DNA of 64,000 nt from Linnemannia schmuckeri (Eukaryota > Mortierellomycota > Mortierellomycetes > Mortierellales > Mortierellaceae). Location: positions 310,001 to 374,000 of the forward strand of contig JANATG010000018.1 in assembly GCA_029449235.1 (NCBI GenBank). Direction: 5' to 3'. Below the pieces are notes generated by a model, which had not been told where the DNA came from, made no database searches, and worked only from the letters and a program-made list of their open reading frames with translations. A program made the translations under genes and the position numbers. Below are positions 21,916 through 33,293 of this stretch, in pieces (the first letter of the stretch is position 1; each line of letters starts with the position of its first letter).

Positions 21916-22749
21916 ATTTATTTTGACTTCGGTAAGTAATCGTCAGGGACAGAAAGGTCAAGGGCACATGGGGGGTGACTGACGGGCAGCACAGAGAAAG
22001 CTATAAAGGATTACGAAGACAATGTTTATGCCTTTAGTTCCTTGTTATAACGCTGATGATAATTGTTGTTGTCAACAACATTCAGGGTTGTGTTTGTGCT
22101 AGGGGGCAAAGAGATCCCGACAGCGTAGAGCAAAGAGAGACTGACGTGAATGTGAAAATGGGATGGACCAAAGGGAGGCCATGGACCCTACCCACGTACA
22201 ATAATAACACAGTCCGACACTTACACACACAACATCGATTAAGGTGTGGGACAATTATCATATGTCACACAACAACACCAAGCAAAGAAAAGCACCCACC
22301 AACAACAAATGGGCACATACACGACCATCCAACCCACCCACCACAACTGAATTATCAAGTGAAGATGGGAACGATAGACTCGACATACACGCGCATTCAC
22401 ACACACCTTGTCATGTCCAGCCCAACTGTTTCCAAACAAAGTAAAATCACACCGACAACAGGGTCATCGTCCATGTGTATTCAATCGAGAGACGGCATCA
22501 TCACCCTCATCTTCAACAATGACAACATAACAACAATTATCAATAGGGGGATAGAACACACCGACAGACCCACAGGCGCGTGAGAGTGAGTGAGTGAGCC
22601 ATTAGGGCACAAACGAAAAGAAAAAGAAGTATTATCATTCCTGCGCCTTTTTTGTTCTTTTGTATTGTCATGTTGAGGGTACAGATGGGATGGGATGGAT
22701 GGCGAAAAGAAAAAAAGGGAAACCAAATAGAGGCAGAGCAGACGGACCA

Positions 22750-23330
22750 TGTCCACCCCACCCACCCCCAACAAGCCAATCCCTTCCCCTTTGTCCTCGT
22801 TCGCTTCTCTTTCCTCTCTTTATTCTTCTTCCACTTCTAGTTCCACTTTCTCTTTCCTTCCTACCCTAATCTCCCTCTCTCCTTCTCTCAACCATATACC
22901 CTTTATTCATTCCTCCACACCACAACCACCTTCAACCACTTCAACTACACCTTTCTTACATTCATTCATTCGCCTTGCACCACCATTCCATACCCCGCAT
23001 ACCCATTTACATATACCCATGCAACTGATTCACTCCTCCTGATACTACTACTTTCTCTCTCTCTCCTCCTCTACCTTTCTTCCTTCCCAGCCTCCTTACC
23101 CTTACTTACACCCACCTACCTCCTCCTCCTCCTTACTTCCTTAACCCCTACCTTCTTGTTGCCATCTCGCAGAGTCAGCACCATCAGCCAACCAATATAG
23201 TCTCTTCGGTGAGTGCTCAACCAGAACACTTTTTCTCCTCCCTTGCACCTTTTCACCTTTTCACCCTTTCACCTCTCGCTCCGCCCATCTCCTTCACTTT
23301 CTTTTGCACATTGCACTTTATTCAATCATT
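22750..23330 (+). repeat. Polypyrimidine tract
   Basis: C/T-dominated stretch with short CACC, CTTCC and TCACTT words. It recurs in weaker form up to 25.3 kb ahead of the Kar9-like gene. Confidence 0.6.
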
Positions 23331-24463
23331 CGAACCATGGGCAAAGATTAGTTAATGGGAACAATTTACACTCGACGCAAAGGTCACCCGGTATGGCCGT
23401 TAGGGGTTGGAAGTCACCACAGCGAACGGAATGACCTAAAAGGACTCGACCCCATCCCACCTCCCCGTCTGAGTCTTGTAACACATCCCCAGCTCTCTGT
23501 CGAACATACCCCTCTCTTTCGCCCTTCTTTTCTCGTTCCCCTTGTGTTCAGCCAACACTGCATATGAGGATCATTTTTGCTTAAAAAAAAAAAAAAAGAG
23601 AACTATATCCTTGATTTTGCTCCACCTCCTTTTACTGCTTTTTTGTTCACTCCTTTTTTTGTGTTCTGTCTTTTTCTCTCTCTCGTTCTTTTGTATTCTC
23701 ACATCTAAGAAACATACCTCCTTTGTTTGCCCGCTCACCTTGAAAAGATGATCCATGGGCCAGAGCAGTTGGACCATCACACCGAGATTTTATTCATCAC
23801 CTTTCGTCCCTTCTCCACTTCCCTTTCTCTCTTTTAACCTCTTGCCCCTTCCTTCTTTTCCTTCCTTCGCTCTCGATCTCTACTTTTCGTTCTTTCCTCC
23901 TTTTGCTTTCGCTATTGTCGTGAAAGTAAGGATCATTTTGTTCTGTCTTGTCCTGGACCTGGATGGGATGAGATCTTTCTTATTCAACATAGTCGATGAC
24001 GACCCTTGTTGCTTTTTGCTTAAAAGAGATCAATTGGCCAACCAATCGAACCCGACCATCAATTGGCGCGTTGACCTAGCCTTTCCTTCATCAGTAACAA
24101 GCCTCCACCTTGTCTGATTTATTTTTGTGTGACCGGGATGCTGGTATTGGCTACCATTCGACCTGTTTCGGATATGCTTATCACGTCCATCCGGGTGAGG
24201 AGTGTGCTGGTGACCATCACGTTCCTGGATCTGTGATCAGCAGTGGGAAGGGTATATAATAAGAGAGAGAAAGAAGAAACCAATTGTTGTGCCTTTTTTG
24301 GATTTTTTTTGTGGTTTTCTTTTCGTCGTTTTTATAGCTCAATGGTCTCCTCATTTTTTCAATGCTGCTGTTGTTATCTTTTCATCTTTTCTTTTCTTTT
24401 CTTTCTTTTCTTTTCCTTAGTTTCTCTCTGCCTTCAATTCCCTCTTTCCCTCTTTCCCTCTTT

Positions 24464-24466
<3 letters not shown>

Positions 24467-24494
<28 letters not shown>
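24467..24494 (+). repeat. Poly(T) run, 28 bases
   Basis: Uninterrupted T run inside the pyrimidine-rich region upstream of the Kar9-like gene. Confidence 0.9.
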
Positions 24495-25532
24495 CAACCA
24501 ACACGATCTCCATCTCCTTTTTTATATTATCGTCAACTAGACAGATAGCACGGCAACCCTGAACACTTTTCTGTATCCAGAGGGCTCTCAAGCTAGCTAT
24601 TCTTCATTGTTTTTCTTTTTCATCCTCGCCTCTCTTTTGTCTTCTCCTGTTTATTCTTCTATCCTTTTTTAGTCTTGTGTCGCTCTCCCTCCCTCCCTCA
24701 TCGCACTCTTGTCAATCATCCTAAAACAACTTTGGCTTAATTACAATTGAGCAGACGAAAAAATAACGGAGCATGAGCTCTATGTGAAGATGGAATCCAA
24801 TATCGCATACCAATCCTAATTTGAGCATCCACAATCAAAGGCAAAATCAACCAGCTCTTCTCCTTATTACCCCGTATATCCATCATTACCATCCAGAATG
24901 AGGCGCAAGGATGCGATCTGGAAAGGAAAAAAAGACGGATCCTGCAGAGGTCCCAGGTCCTATTGAGCATCTCCAGTATCCCTGCTGGCTGCTGCTGCCG
25001 GTGTTGCTTCTGCTGCAAGTCATCGCGGCAGCTTTATGCTGCCACTTGAGCCTGTTTGGCTCCTCTCCACGCGCTCATTTCTCTTCTCTTTATTTTGTGC
25101 TCTCTTCTCCTCTCCCGCTCTCTTCATTTTCCTTTTGTCTTCAGTCTCCCATTCCTTTCTTTCTCTATCGCCTCCATCCTTACTTGTCTTCCTTGCCATC
25201 TTTTCACATCTTACTCCTTCTCAACCTTCCATGATCGCCTTCCATTGCATACTCATCCTTCTCTTCAATTTCTTTCTACTTTTTCCTCCTGCTTACCCTC
25301 CTTCCCCTCGAACCAGCCTTCGTTTTAGGATTGAAACACACTCTGTAACAAGCACCGACTAAAGCCAATCGTCCGCATCCTTTCTTGGTGTAGTTTCCAC
25401 GCCTTCCACATAACACCACCGCGCCAGCTTTCAGTCACTCTATTACCTTCAACAGCAAACAACACCAACATTTACTCAACGACCTCGACATAAGGAGTAC
25501 ATATAAACCCAGTTCATTCCGCATATTTCGCC

Positions 25533-28500
25533 ATGGCAGCCGTGTCATCGCGATTGGACGGTCTCTCAGAGGTCACGGAGCTAGAGCGGATACCTCTGCC
25601 TTATAAGGAACTTTACCACACACTCGTCTTCAAGAATGATATGCCTGTCGATCTCCTTCAGAAGAAGCACCGGACAGGTGCCCAGCAACTCTTGACTTGG
25701 ATCCAGGCCGCCCTCGACCTTGTTAAGACAGTCGACGCAGCATCGCAACAAGAACAGCAGCAGCAGCGCGAGGAGGCGGAGAACGTATACAACAGCTATG
25801 ACGGCCGCAGCAGCAGGACAAACAGCAGCACGAGTCTGTTGGATGGAGACTTGGATGTCGAGATTCAAGACGTCGTCTCTGGATTCGGACAGTACGAGCC
25901 TACTATCGAGTCAAGCATTGAGATCTTGCTACAGTTGGAGGAGTGTATTCCTCGTCGGCTATCGTTGTCATCAACTACAACTGTCGCAAGCCAGGGGAAC
26001 CTCGAATCGTCTCGGCCACAGGTTCACCTGAGCTCTGAACTCGAGACCATCTTGGAGCAGTGGTCGCTACTGCGGGGCATCATTAGTGACCTGGGTGGAT
26101 CTGTACGGGAGCATCAACGGCTTCGGGACGGCATCCAGAGCATCTTCAACATCTCTGAGCAGACACGCGACGCATCTGACATTCTCGAGAAATGCTACAG
26201 GGATATTGCCACGGAGAAGGCCAGAATCAGCGAGCTAGCCTCCAATCCGTCCTCAGCATCGATCGATCGTGTGGTCTCGTCACTCAAGAACTACAGCAAT
26301 AGCAGTCTGGACGGAGGCTTGTCAAGGTCAACGTCGCAATCCTGGGGTGTCGACAGGAACGACATGTTGGAACTGGACTCTCGGATCGGCCTGCTCTCAC
26401 TCAAGATGGAATCCCTACACAAATCATATCCAGAATGTACACGGCCCGGCAAGCAGTCTCGAAGAGCCAGCAGCAAGGCGCGACCAGGCGAGTCCGAGTC
26501 GATCGCAGACAAGAAGGTGATAATGCAACGACACTACCAGGAACTGTTGAGCGACTGGTACACTTTGCGAACACGGAGAGACCAGCTCTGGCGTGGTCTA
26601 GAGGAGTGCGATCGGTGGCGCACAAAGATCGAGAAGGTGGCCAAGCAGATCGAGGCCATGTTGGAGCCTGTCGAGATCTTTCAAAAGATGTGTGTCAACA
26701 TGTTGGCCAACCTGGAGGGTCAAACACTGGCGCAGATCTCTGGAGAGGCACCGTCGAGCTTCCAGGAGCAGCAGCAACAGCAGGATAACACTCTTGATGG
26801 TCTGGAGACTGGTGCGGCTTCCACATCGAAGCAGCCCAGTCTTCCCGTGGATTTGGAACTATTGACAGCGACGCTCCAGGAGCTGGATGAGAAGCAGTTG
26901 ACGGTCGCCCCTGCGATCGAGAACATCTTGTGGGTTCAAGACGGCGAGATCCATCATCGGACTAAAAATACCGGAGCGTTGATGTCGCCTATGACTCCCA
27001 CCACTGCGGTGTCAATGCATGCTCCTCCACCCTCAGCCATTGATTCGCCCACGACCACCCTCGTTACCCCTCCATCGCCACCCTCCGACAGCAGCAACAA
27101 CAACGCAGACTCTTCCCCATTATACCCAAGTCTTGAAATGCTCGATCGTCAGCGGGAACTCAAGCACAGATGGTCGCACCTCAAGACTTCACTGGACACT
27201 GTTGGTGCCAAGCTGCACATCCACCATACGATTCTCAAGGAGAAAGCGGAAGAGGCAGAGGCTTTGGCTAAGAAGAAGAAGGAGGAGGAAGATGCCGCCG
27301 CCGCTGCTGCCGCTGTCGCTGCCGCTGCTGCTGCTGCTGCCACCGCCAAGGAAAAGATTTCAATCGGCCGTGGCAACAGTTTTGACGGAAGCGACTGGCG
27401 ATCGTCTCGGGATCCGACATCCCCACCGACCTTGCGTCGATCGACGACGAGTACAGCCACGTCGAGAAGCCCTTCGGTCGCGAGAAGCCCCTCGTCCATG
27501 AGGAGCCTCTCGGTCACTCGGCCCATCTCTCCTAACTGGAACACATCGAACCGTTTCTTGCGCGGCAAGCTCGTCTCATCGCTGTCGATGGACTCTGGAG
27601 TGGTTCGCAAGTACATGTTGGTCAAGTCGGAACAACCTGAATGGGCCAAACCACGTCCCTGGTGCCCCTCTGTCAGTACCTCGTCGCCCAGCATGCCCGG
27701 GTTCCCCTTGCAATCATCCTACTGGGGTTACTTCTTGGTGGGCAACGACCCCAGTCAGGAGAACTTTGGCCAGATCATTGCCGCCCCAGCACCACCGCCT
27801 GTTCGGTCAGCAACGCCTGCACCAACCAAGCCAACAACACCATCCCTTAAGGACACTCGGCCACCATTCTCACCTGGCGGAAACCGAAAGTTCACCGCCC
27901 TGAGCACCCCACCACGTCCTATACCGAACCGATCCGTGTCTGTCGCATCGGGCGACTTCAGGCAGAATATGGTTCCTGCGGGTGGTACCGATATCCTGGA
28001 TTGGACAAAGACTCTGAGACGGTCGACCTCCTTCACCAGCACTAAGCCAGGCAGCAATGGCAAGGGTCCCAAGGACAACACACCGCCTACCCTACGAGGA
28101 AATAACAAGATCAAGCCCTCGCCGTCTACCACCAGCTCGGGCGGTACCGCTCGACCCGGTGGCGCAGGCAACGGTCGGGACAGCGTTGCATCGACGCGTC
28201 GCAACAGCAACGCGAGCCAGATCAGCCACTGGAACGATAAGGGTAACCAGTACCGCCAAGAGCGCCGACCTTCGTTCACGTCCTCCGAGGACGATGAAAC
28301 GATCATGGGCTACATCAACACCGGCGCCAATGGCCAAGCACCCCTCCCCAATAATAGCAACGGACGAGCGCGTCGTCTGCAGGGTCACACCAAGAGCGGC
28401 GGTGTTGGACACAACATGCCTCCACCTCCACTCAACACCATGACAGACTCGACCTCCAGCTTGGACTCGATGATGAGCTCTTCGACATCGTCCTTCAACG

Positions 28501-28892
28501 CCTATGGATCTTCTCTTTCCTCCTCGATCGGTATGCGCTCTCCTTCGCCCTATGCACCCATGTTTGGATCGTCGTTTGCGGCCGCCCGGTCGACTGCAGC
28601 CTTGCACACGGCGCTCCTGGCCAGCATGTCGTCGTCCTCTTCGGCATCTGTTGGAGGCCGACAGAGTGATGTTGGTAGCGGCTCGTCATCGTCGCTGATG
28701 AAGAAGAGGAGCCAGGTGATGAACCTGGGAAGTATTGGTGGTGTGGCTGGCTCGGCTTCCTCGGCGTCGTCGTGGATGAGCATGAACACTGGTGGCTTGC
28801 TGTCTGCCCTATCGTTCACTGTGCCCACTTATAGTTTTGACGACGACTTTGCAGCCCTTGGCAACCTTGACGAATCCATCGCCGCTATGTAA
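25533..28892 (+). CDS. Kar9-like cortical/spindle-positioning protein, single exon
   Basis: A single open frame of 1119 residues, most like the Kar9 family. In yeast, Kar9 links astral microtubule ends (through Bim1/EB1) to the myosin motor Myo2 and so aligns the spindle. The first 450 residues are mostly helical, starting LDGLSEVTELERIPLPYKE, with repeated acidic/basic heptad-like stretches and RWRTKIEKVAKQIEAMLE. A poly-Ala block codes near residues 588-608. The region around residues 670-760 (KLVSSLSMDSG, RKYMLVKSEQPEWAKPRPWC, YWGYFLVG) is the best conserved-looking part of the second half. The rest is Ser/Pro/Arg-rich and disordered, as expected for microtubule plus-end adaptors. I see no exact S-x-I-P EB1 motif. 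The ATG has a good context (GCCATGG). The family call is moderate. Confidence 0.7.
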   Translation: MAAVSSRLDGLSEVTELERIPLPYKELYHTLVFKNDMPVDLLQKKHRTGAQQLLTWIQAALDLVKTVDAASQQEQQQQREEAENVYNSYDGRSSRTNSSTSLLDGDLDVEIQDVVSGFGQYEPTIESSIEILLQLEECIPRRLSLSSTTTVASQGNLESSRPQVHLSSELETILEQWSLLRGIISDLGGSVREHQRLRDGIQSIFNISEQTRDASDILEKCYRDIATEKARISELASNPSSASIDRVVSSLKNYSNSSLDGGLSRSTSQSWGVDRNDMLELDSRIGLLSLKMESLHKSYPECTRPGKQSRRASSKARPGESESIADKKVIMQRHYQELLSDWYTLRTRRDQLWRGLEECDRWRTKIEKVAKQIEAMLEPVEIFQKMCVNMLANLEGQTLAQISGEAPSSFQEQQQQQDNTLDGLETGAASTSKQPSLPVDLELLTATLQELDEKQLTVAPAIENILWVQDGEIHHRTKNTGALMSPMTPTTAVSMHAPPPSAIDSPTTTLVTPPSPPSDSSNNNADSSPLYPSLEMLDRQRELKHRWSHLKTSLDTVGAKLHIHHTILKEKAEEAEALAKKKKEEEDAAAAAAAVAAAAAAAATAKEKISIGRGNSFDGSDWRSSRDPTSPPTLRRSTTSTATSRSPSVARSPSSMRSLSVTRPISPNWNTSNRFLRGKLVSSLSMDSGVVRKYMLVKSEQPEWAKPRPWCPSVSTSSPSMPGFPLQSSYWGYFLVGNDPSQENFGQIIAAPAPPPVRSATPAPTKPTTPSLKDTRPPFSPGGNRKFTALSTPPRPIPNRSVSVASGDFRQNMVPAGGTDILDWTKTLRRSTSFTSTKPGSNGKGPKDNTPPTLRGNNKIKPSPSTTSSGGTARPGGAGNGRDSVASTRRNSNASQISHWNDKGNQYRQERRPSFTSSEDDETIMGYINTGANGQAPLPNNSNGRARRLQGHTKSGGVGHNMPPPPLNTMTDSTSSLDSMMSSSTSSFNAYGSSLSSSIGMRSPSPYAPMFGSSFAAARSTAALHTALLASMSSSSSASVGGRQSDVGSGSSSSLMKKRSQVMNLGSIGGVAGSASSASSWMSMNTGGLLSALSFTVPTYSFDDDFAALGNLDESIAAM

Positions 28893-30200
28893 GCTGGAGT
28901 CGCTTTGAACCCCAAGCGCAAAAACAACACAAACAACAAATCAAAAACAACACACACAACAAATCAAAACAATACGAATAACAGGCAACAAGCAAGACAA
29001 ACACCCTGCAATAACAACAACAACCTCCTGGGGACTACTATCGACAACATGCCAAACACATACACGAAAAAAGGACCAGTGCTTTTTATTATTTTCCCTT
29101 TTCAGTTCTGTACACCACCTCAATGCCTTTTGTATAACGTTTTTTTTATTCATACATCCCTCTCCTTGTATTCTTAACTCCTTTTCTTTCTTTCACTGGT
29201 TCTTTCGATATCATATCCGTACAATACCCTTCTTTTGTTTCAATTACTTATGCATCTTTTTTTCCCTTACAACAAAAAACAGTTTCCTAAAACGTGTTTG
29301 TCAAAAAATAAAACAGCAGCCTCTTTACACATCCAACTTTACGCGTTTTTTCGTGCCTAGAAATAAGCAAAAAAAAAAAAAAAAAAAAAAAAAATAGTAA
29401 ACGCAAAAAATAACTTTAATTTCGTGGAGAGAGGACGAACTGTAGGGGCCGGCAAAAGGACAGGGTTACTTTTATCATCCTTTCTCTGGATGGCCATTGT
29501 CCCATTGTCCCTTTACCCCACTTTCTTGTCAAAGTGGGAAGGATTAGAGAAACAGAAAGTTGTCTAAGTTGTCTTTCTGGGTCTCCCATCCTTCATGCCA
29601 CCTCCTCCTCCCTTACCCTCGCTTTTTTATTGGAAAGTTCTTATAGCAATCGCATAAAAAAAAAGCGAGAGTGGGCTAGAGAGATTGCGATTTAGAACGG
29701 AAAGAGTCAAGTTTCTTCGCCTCCAAGGGGCTTTTAAGCCGGTTGCAGAAGAACTGGGACAAAATTCAAGGACGAAGTACATTTTTTCAAAGTGCAGTAA
29801 ACGATCGGGTCATGCGTCCAGCATCAATTCCTTTGATCACACCAGAATGCCTTAGATGTGGTGGTGAGAGGGAGAAATGGTCAATAATAGAGGAAGGGGG
29901 GCATGATACCTCACCGTAAGGTGTGGGTATTTTTTTTTAGGTGCAAAAGAGCCTACGAAACAACTCCTTTACCATCAATTTTGCCACCTTATCCATCAAC
30001 ATCTTCATCACTCAGCACTAGGGCCACCATTAGGACTACCAGTGCCGTGGCAGTACTCAATAAATTCATTAGATATTTCCCACCTTTTCGCTTCCTCTCG
30101 TTATAATCGCCTTGTTCGCTTCCCTATCCTGGCTTACATTGCGCTCTTTTATTTTTTATCATAAAACACGCAGCGAAAAATAGCGACCCAAACGGAAACA
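28893..30200. other. 3' flank of the Kar9-like gene and intergenic
   Basis: ACAACAAA-rich 3' UTR directly after the stop, a possible AATAAA signal near 29308, then a run of 26 A at 29369-29394. After that come about 800 bases with no supported gene. Confidence 0.55.
29369..29394 (+). repeat. Poly(A) run, 26 bases
   Basis: Uninterrupted A run about 480 bases past the Kar9-like stop and some 60 bases after a possible AATAAA. It could be a germline homopolymer or the trace of a retroposed tail; no repeat or duplication flanks it. Confidence 0.85.
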
Positions 30201-30502
30201 ATGCAGTTCAAAAATCCTTGCAGTTGTCGTGCATGGCCGTTATTGTAAGCTGCCTTTGTTCCTTGGCAATGGCGGCACCAGTGGTGATGGAGAGCAGGGC
30301 AGAACAACTGACAGAGGCTGAATGCACTAGTAAGGGGGGAGTGGTGGTTGAAGGCGGACTTTATTGTATTCCTTTGCTGAGGAACATTGTAAGTGGACCG
30401 GAAGCACCTTCGGCAGAAGGAGAGAACTATTACTGTAGCGATTTTGGATCAGGATGGAGAAGGGGGAGGGAAGAAGAGAGCCAGAGGAGTATGCAGTATT
30501 GA
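30201..30502 (+). pseudogene. Small secreted cysteine-rich protein gene, disrupted signal peptide
   Basis: An ATG at 30201 opens MQFK, the usual start of these small secreted fungal proteins, but that frame stops within 16 codons. The body of the protein is in another frame from the ATG at 30233. It reads MAVIVSCLCSLAMAAP, which alone could act as a signal peptide, then EAECTSKGG, several Cys, and a charged tail to the stop at 30500-30502. The 20 bases between MQFK and MAVI are not a multiple of three, so an indel has split the original start from the body. AECTSKGG matches ADCTAQGG of the gene at 12.9 kb, so the two are probably paralogs. It may still be expressed from 30233. Confidence 0.5.
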
Positions 30503-31478
30503 ATAAGTACATCCAGGACACTCAGGCCTTATACAAGTGTCAGTTTGGGTTATTAAGACACATTTCGCCTTCACATCACCCGTTAACTACTTGCAATTCT
30601 ACCTCTACCCCCCAAAGTTCAAATTCTTCTCCCTCTTTGCGCTTTTTTTTCCTTTTGAGTTAACAAATCTCCAATAAAGTGTCATGAAATAGCATATTTC
30701 AGGACCGTGCCTGTCGCGCCAACCTGGCGGTGATAGGTCTTCGTCCCAATTTTCTCCCCCCTTTCTCAGTCTCATCGCATTCAACTTGAGAACATTTGAC
30801 TAAAAAACTACTTCCTCTCTCGAATCTTCTCGTCCCTTGCAATCCATCGGGCATATAAAAAATCAACGGCGAAGGTCTAGACAATGAAACGGAGCTGAAT
30901 GGGTGGCGGAGAGAAGGAAAAAGGGATAAGGGCCATAGTTGATGTTTTGGTTGTTTATACAGAGTCGGTGGTAACGTCAACTGTCCCCCTTGGATCCATT
31001 TTATGTAAAAAAAACGTCGGATGCGACGCCATTCAGTCCCCTTGATCATTGTTGGAGTTGCTGAGCGGATGAGTGACTTAATGAGTGTTTAGAAAAACGA
31101 GGAACTGTAGATAATTGTCCGATCAACGAAGCAGTGCATGTCCCCGTGTTGGCATAGCTGTTCCCCTGCCTTCAGGAAGGAAATCAGCCAGAATCTGCCT
31201 ACCCAGTTGTCAAATGCTGTGATTACTATGGTGCTCCACGTGGTGATACCACTTGCACACATAGATATTGAATTTTTTATTTTATTTTTATTTTTATTTT
31301 TGTCAACAATCATGTTCGCCAGGTCCTTTAAGCCGAAAACACCTCCAACAATCATTCTTCCCTCCCAAACTCATGTCAAAGACACACACGTAGCCTTCTT
31401 TGCATTCATACCTTAAGATATGTGCGTGTTTTTTATAAAACTTGTCTCAAAAATCAACTCACTGTCTTGCTTCCTTGT
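30503..31478. other. Intergenic
   Basis: About 1 kb with an A/T-rich TTTTA repeat near 31270-31300 and short unremarkable frames on both strands. No supported gene. Confidence 0.6.
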
Positions 31479-33015
31479 TCACTCATACCTAACTCCTTTC
31501 CGTCCAGCATCTAGTCCCAACTTCCTCAACCGATCAGCCTCAACACGCTCATGCGAGACCTTCCTCAATTCCTGGAGCTGGCTCTGCGTCATTAAGATCT
31601 GCGGCTGACTCGACAGGTTTGTCCGTCGACGATCTCGTTGTTTCATCCTCAACTGCTCCTCGTCATTCATCAGGTTGACGGCACCCTGCTTGTCGTCCGG
31701 TATAGGTTCGCCCATCCGGATGGCGCGTTGGCGGTCTTCCCATTTTGAAAGGTTGTAGAATTTCTCGTGGGGCATGGTCACGGTGTTGTAGTCTTCCATG
31801 AAGCCGATGAAATGTTCCTTCATCTTGTTTTGTGGGATGGTCTCTGGGTTCAAATGCTTAACTTCCATCAACCATGCCTGAAACTCGCTCTCCTTATTCC
31901 ACATGCTAATTTCAAGATACAAAGCGACCGTTGATTAGCTGGATGTCGGGATTAACACAGTCAACTGTCTTTGACGGAGAGTGGATCGAGATACTTACTC
32001 GGATGGGTTCAGGATGCCATGAGTTCCGTAGGCCTTGGAAGAATGGCTCTTCTTTTCTTTCTTGCTCTTCTAAAAAACACCGCATGATAAAAGAAGTAAA
32101 CCCGTTAGTACTCCGCCTAATTGATTTCATAAATAATAAGATAAAGGGCCCACACTTCCACCACGTTAAATGAAGTACCTTCTTGTCCTTCTTCCGTTCC
32201 TTGCGATCCTTCTTGCTACGCCGACTACTACTGGAATGCTTCCTACGCTTCCTGTCGCGATCCGAATCCGAGTCTGAGGTCTCCGAGTCTGTAGAAGAGT
32301 ACGATCTAGAACGTGATCTTGACCTCCTGGACCGTTTGCTACTGCTACTACTACTTTTGTAATCCCGACGACTGCTACTTCTGCCGCTACTGTGACGATG
32401 GTGTTTGCTGGATCGGCGCGAAGGTGATCTTGATCTCGATCTGGAACGCGACCGTGAGCGAGAGTCCTTGCGAGAGGATGATGACTTGTGCGAGCTTCGG
32501 TGATGGCTACGATGGTGGTGACGACTGCTGCTGCTACCACTGTCTCCTTCTCTCCGTCTGCTTCTGTCATCGTCGTTGACAGATCGACTCCTGCTTCTTG
32601 TATCCTTGGTGCCGCCACTGCTGCTCCTGGGCTGGTCTCTGGTACTGCGACTATGGCGACTCTTTTCTGGACTCCTGCTCCTACTCCTGCTATCGTAACG
32701 ACGCGAGGACTGGCCACGGTCTCGGTCTTCTCTGGAGATGGATCGAGATCTATCGGGGCTCCTCACATGACGATGGACGGGGGACGTAGGGGTCATTGAC
32801 CGACGACGTCCTTGGCTGTCTCTCGAACGTGTGTCGTCATTGTCGTTATAATTGTCCTGTTGTTGGTGCTGTTGACGCCGCAGTGGAGGAGATGGTGATC
32901 TGGATGCGGATGCAGAAGAACGACGACGACGAGGGGTGGGGGATGAGGAAGGGGATTGAGATCCTGGAGAGAGGGAGCGTGAGTACGACCTGCCTCTTCT
33001 TGGTGAGTCCGACAT
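31479..33015 (-). CDS. SR-rich nuclear protein with conserved C-terminal domain, three exons
   Basis: Exons on the minus strand are 33015-32179, 32069-31999 and 31905-31479, giving 444 residues. Residues 1-275 are an extended Arg-Ser repeat domain (RSRSRSRSRS blocks, His and Asp/Glu patches), typical of splicing-associated nuclear proteins. After KKKSKKEKK comes YGTHGILNPSDMWNKE, then FQAWLMEVKHLNPE, then FMEDYNTVTMPHEKFYNL. This is the signature of a conserved eukaryotic nuclear family that I associate with plant style cell-cycle inhibitor 1 and its animal and fungal relatives, which also carry a basic SR-like N-terminus. The conserved domain is assembled only when all three exons are joined, which supports the model. 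The molecular function is not established. Confidence 0.78.
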
Positions 33016-33293
33016 GTTGTTGTAGTGTTGAAAGGAACAGAAGAAAAACATGTACGTGATTGATTTAGCTTTTGGTCGTAGCCGTCACAAGCTATTTGGG
33101 GTCGGTGATTTGGGCAGGATAGGGCCGCACTCGGAGTCTAACACAAATTTTCTCAAGAACAAAGGGAGCTATTAGCGTTTTCTTGATGATGATAGTAGTC
33201 TCTATGACTGTTGTATATGAGTATATGTTGTTGTTTTTTTGGTGGCGTCAGCTATCTATCTTTATAGCTGTATAGCTTCCTCAAGCCCCGTCT

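Larger units (their letters stand above)
16903..25532. other. 8.6 kb region without a supportable gene
   Basis: All long frames here are low-complexity translations of purine or pyrimidine tracts (Ser/Phe/Leu/Pro or Lys/Arg/Glu only), with no domain, start context or splice sites that link them. The last 2-3 kb presumably contains the promoter and leader of the Kar9-like gene. A non-coding transcript or a decayed locus cannot be excluded. Confidence 0.55.

Noticed and set aside
22056..22583. 175-codon plus-strand frame in the gene-free region
   Set aside because: Thr/His/Asn low-complexity composition from ACA/CAC-rich DNA, with no family features.
27149..27694. Long antisense frame within the Kar9-like gene
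   Set aside because: It mirrors the coding strand's regular codon pattern and has no own domain or start context.
28092..28607. Second long antisense frame in the Kar9-like gene
   Set aside because: Arg/Gly/Val-rich shadow of Ser/Pro/Ala-rich coding sequence.
29369..29394. Poly(A) run as the tail of a retroposed gene
   Set aside because: No target-site duplication or truncated gene copy is seen; many similar homopolymers occur in introns here.
31089..31355. 88-codon minus-strand frame beginning MIVGGVFGLKD
   Set aside because: The middle is an AAT/AAA repeat translated as Lys-Asn, and no domain or signal is visible; too weak to call.
32166..32717. Alternative minus-strand frame over the SR domain
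   Set aside because: Val/Ala/Arg/Thr-rich shadow of the Arg-Ser repeats; the real frame is fixed by splicing to the conserved C-terminal domain.
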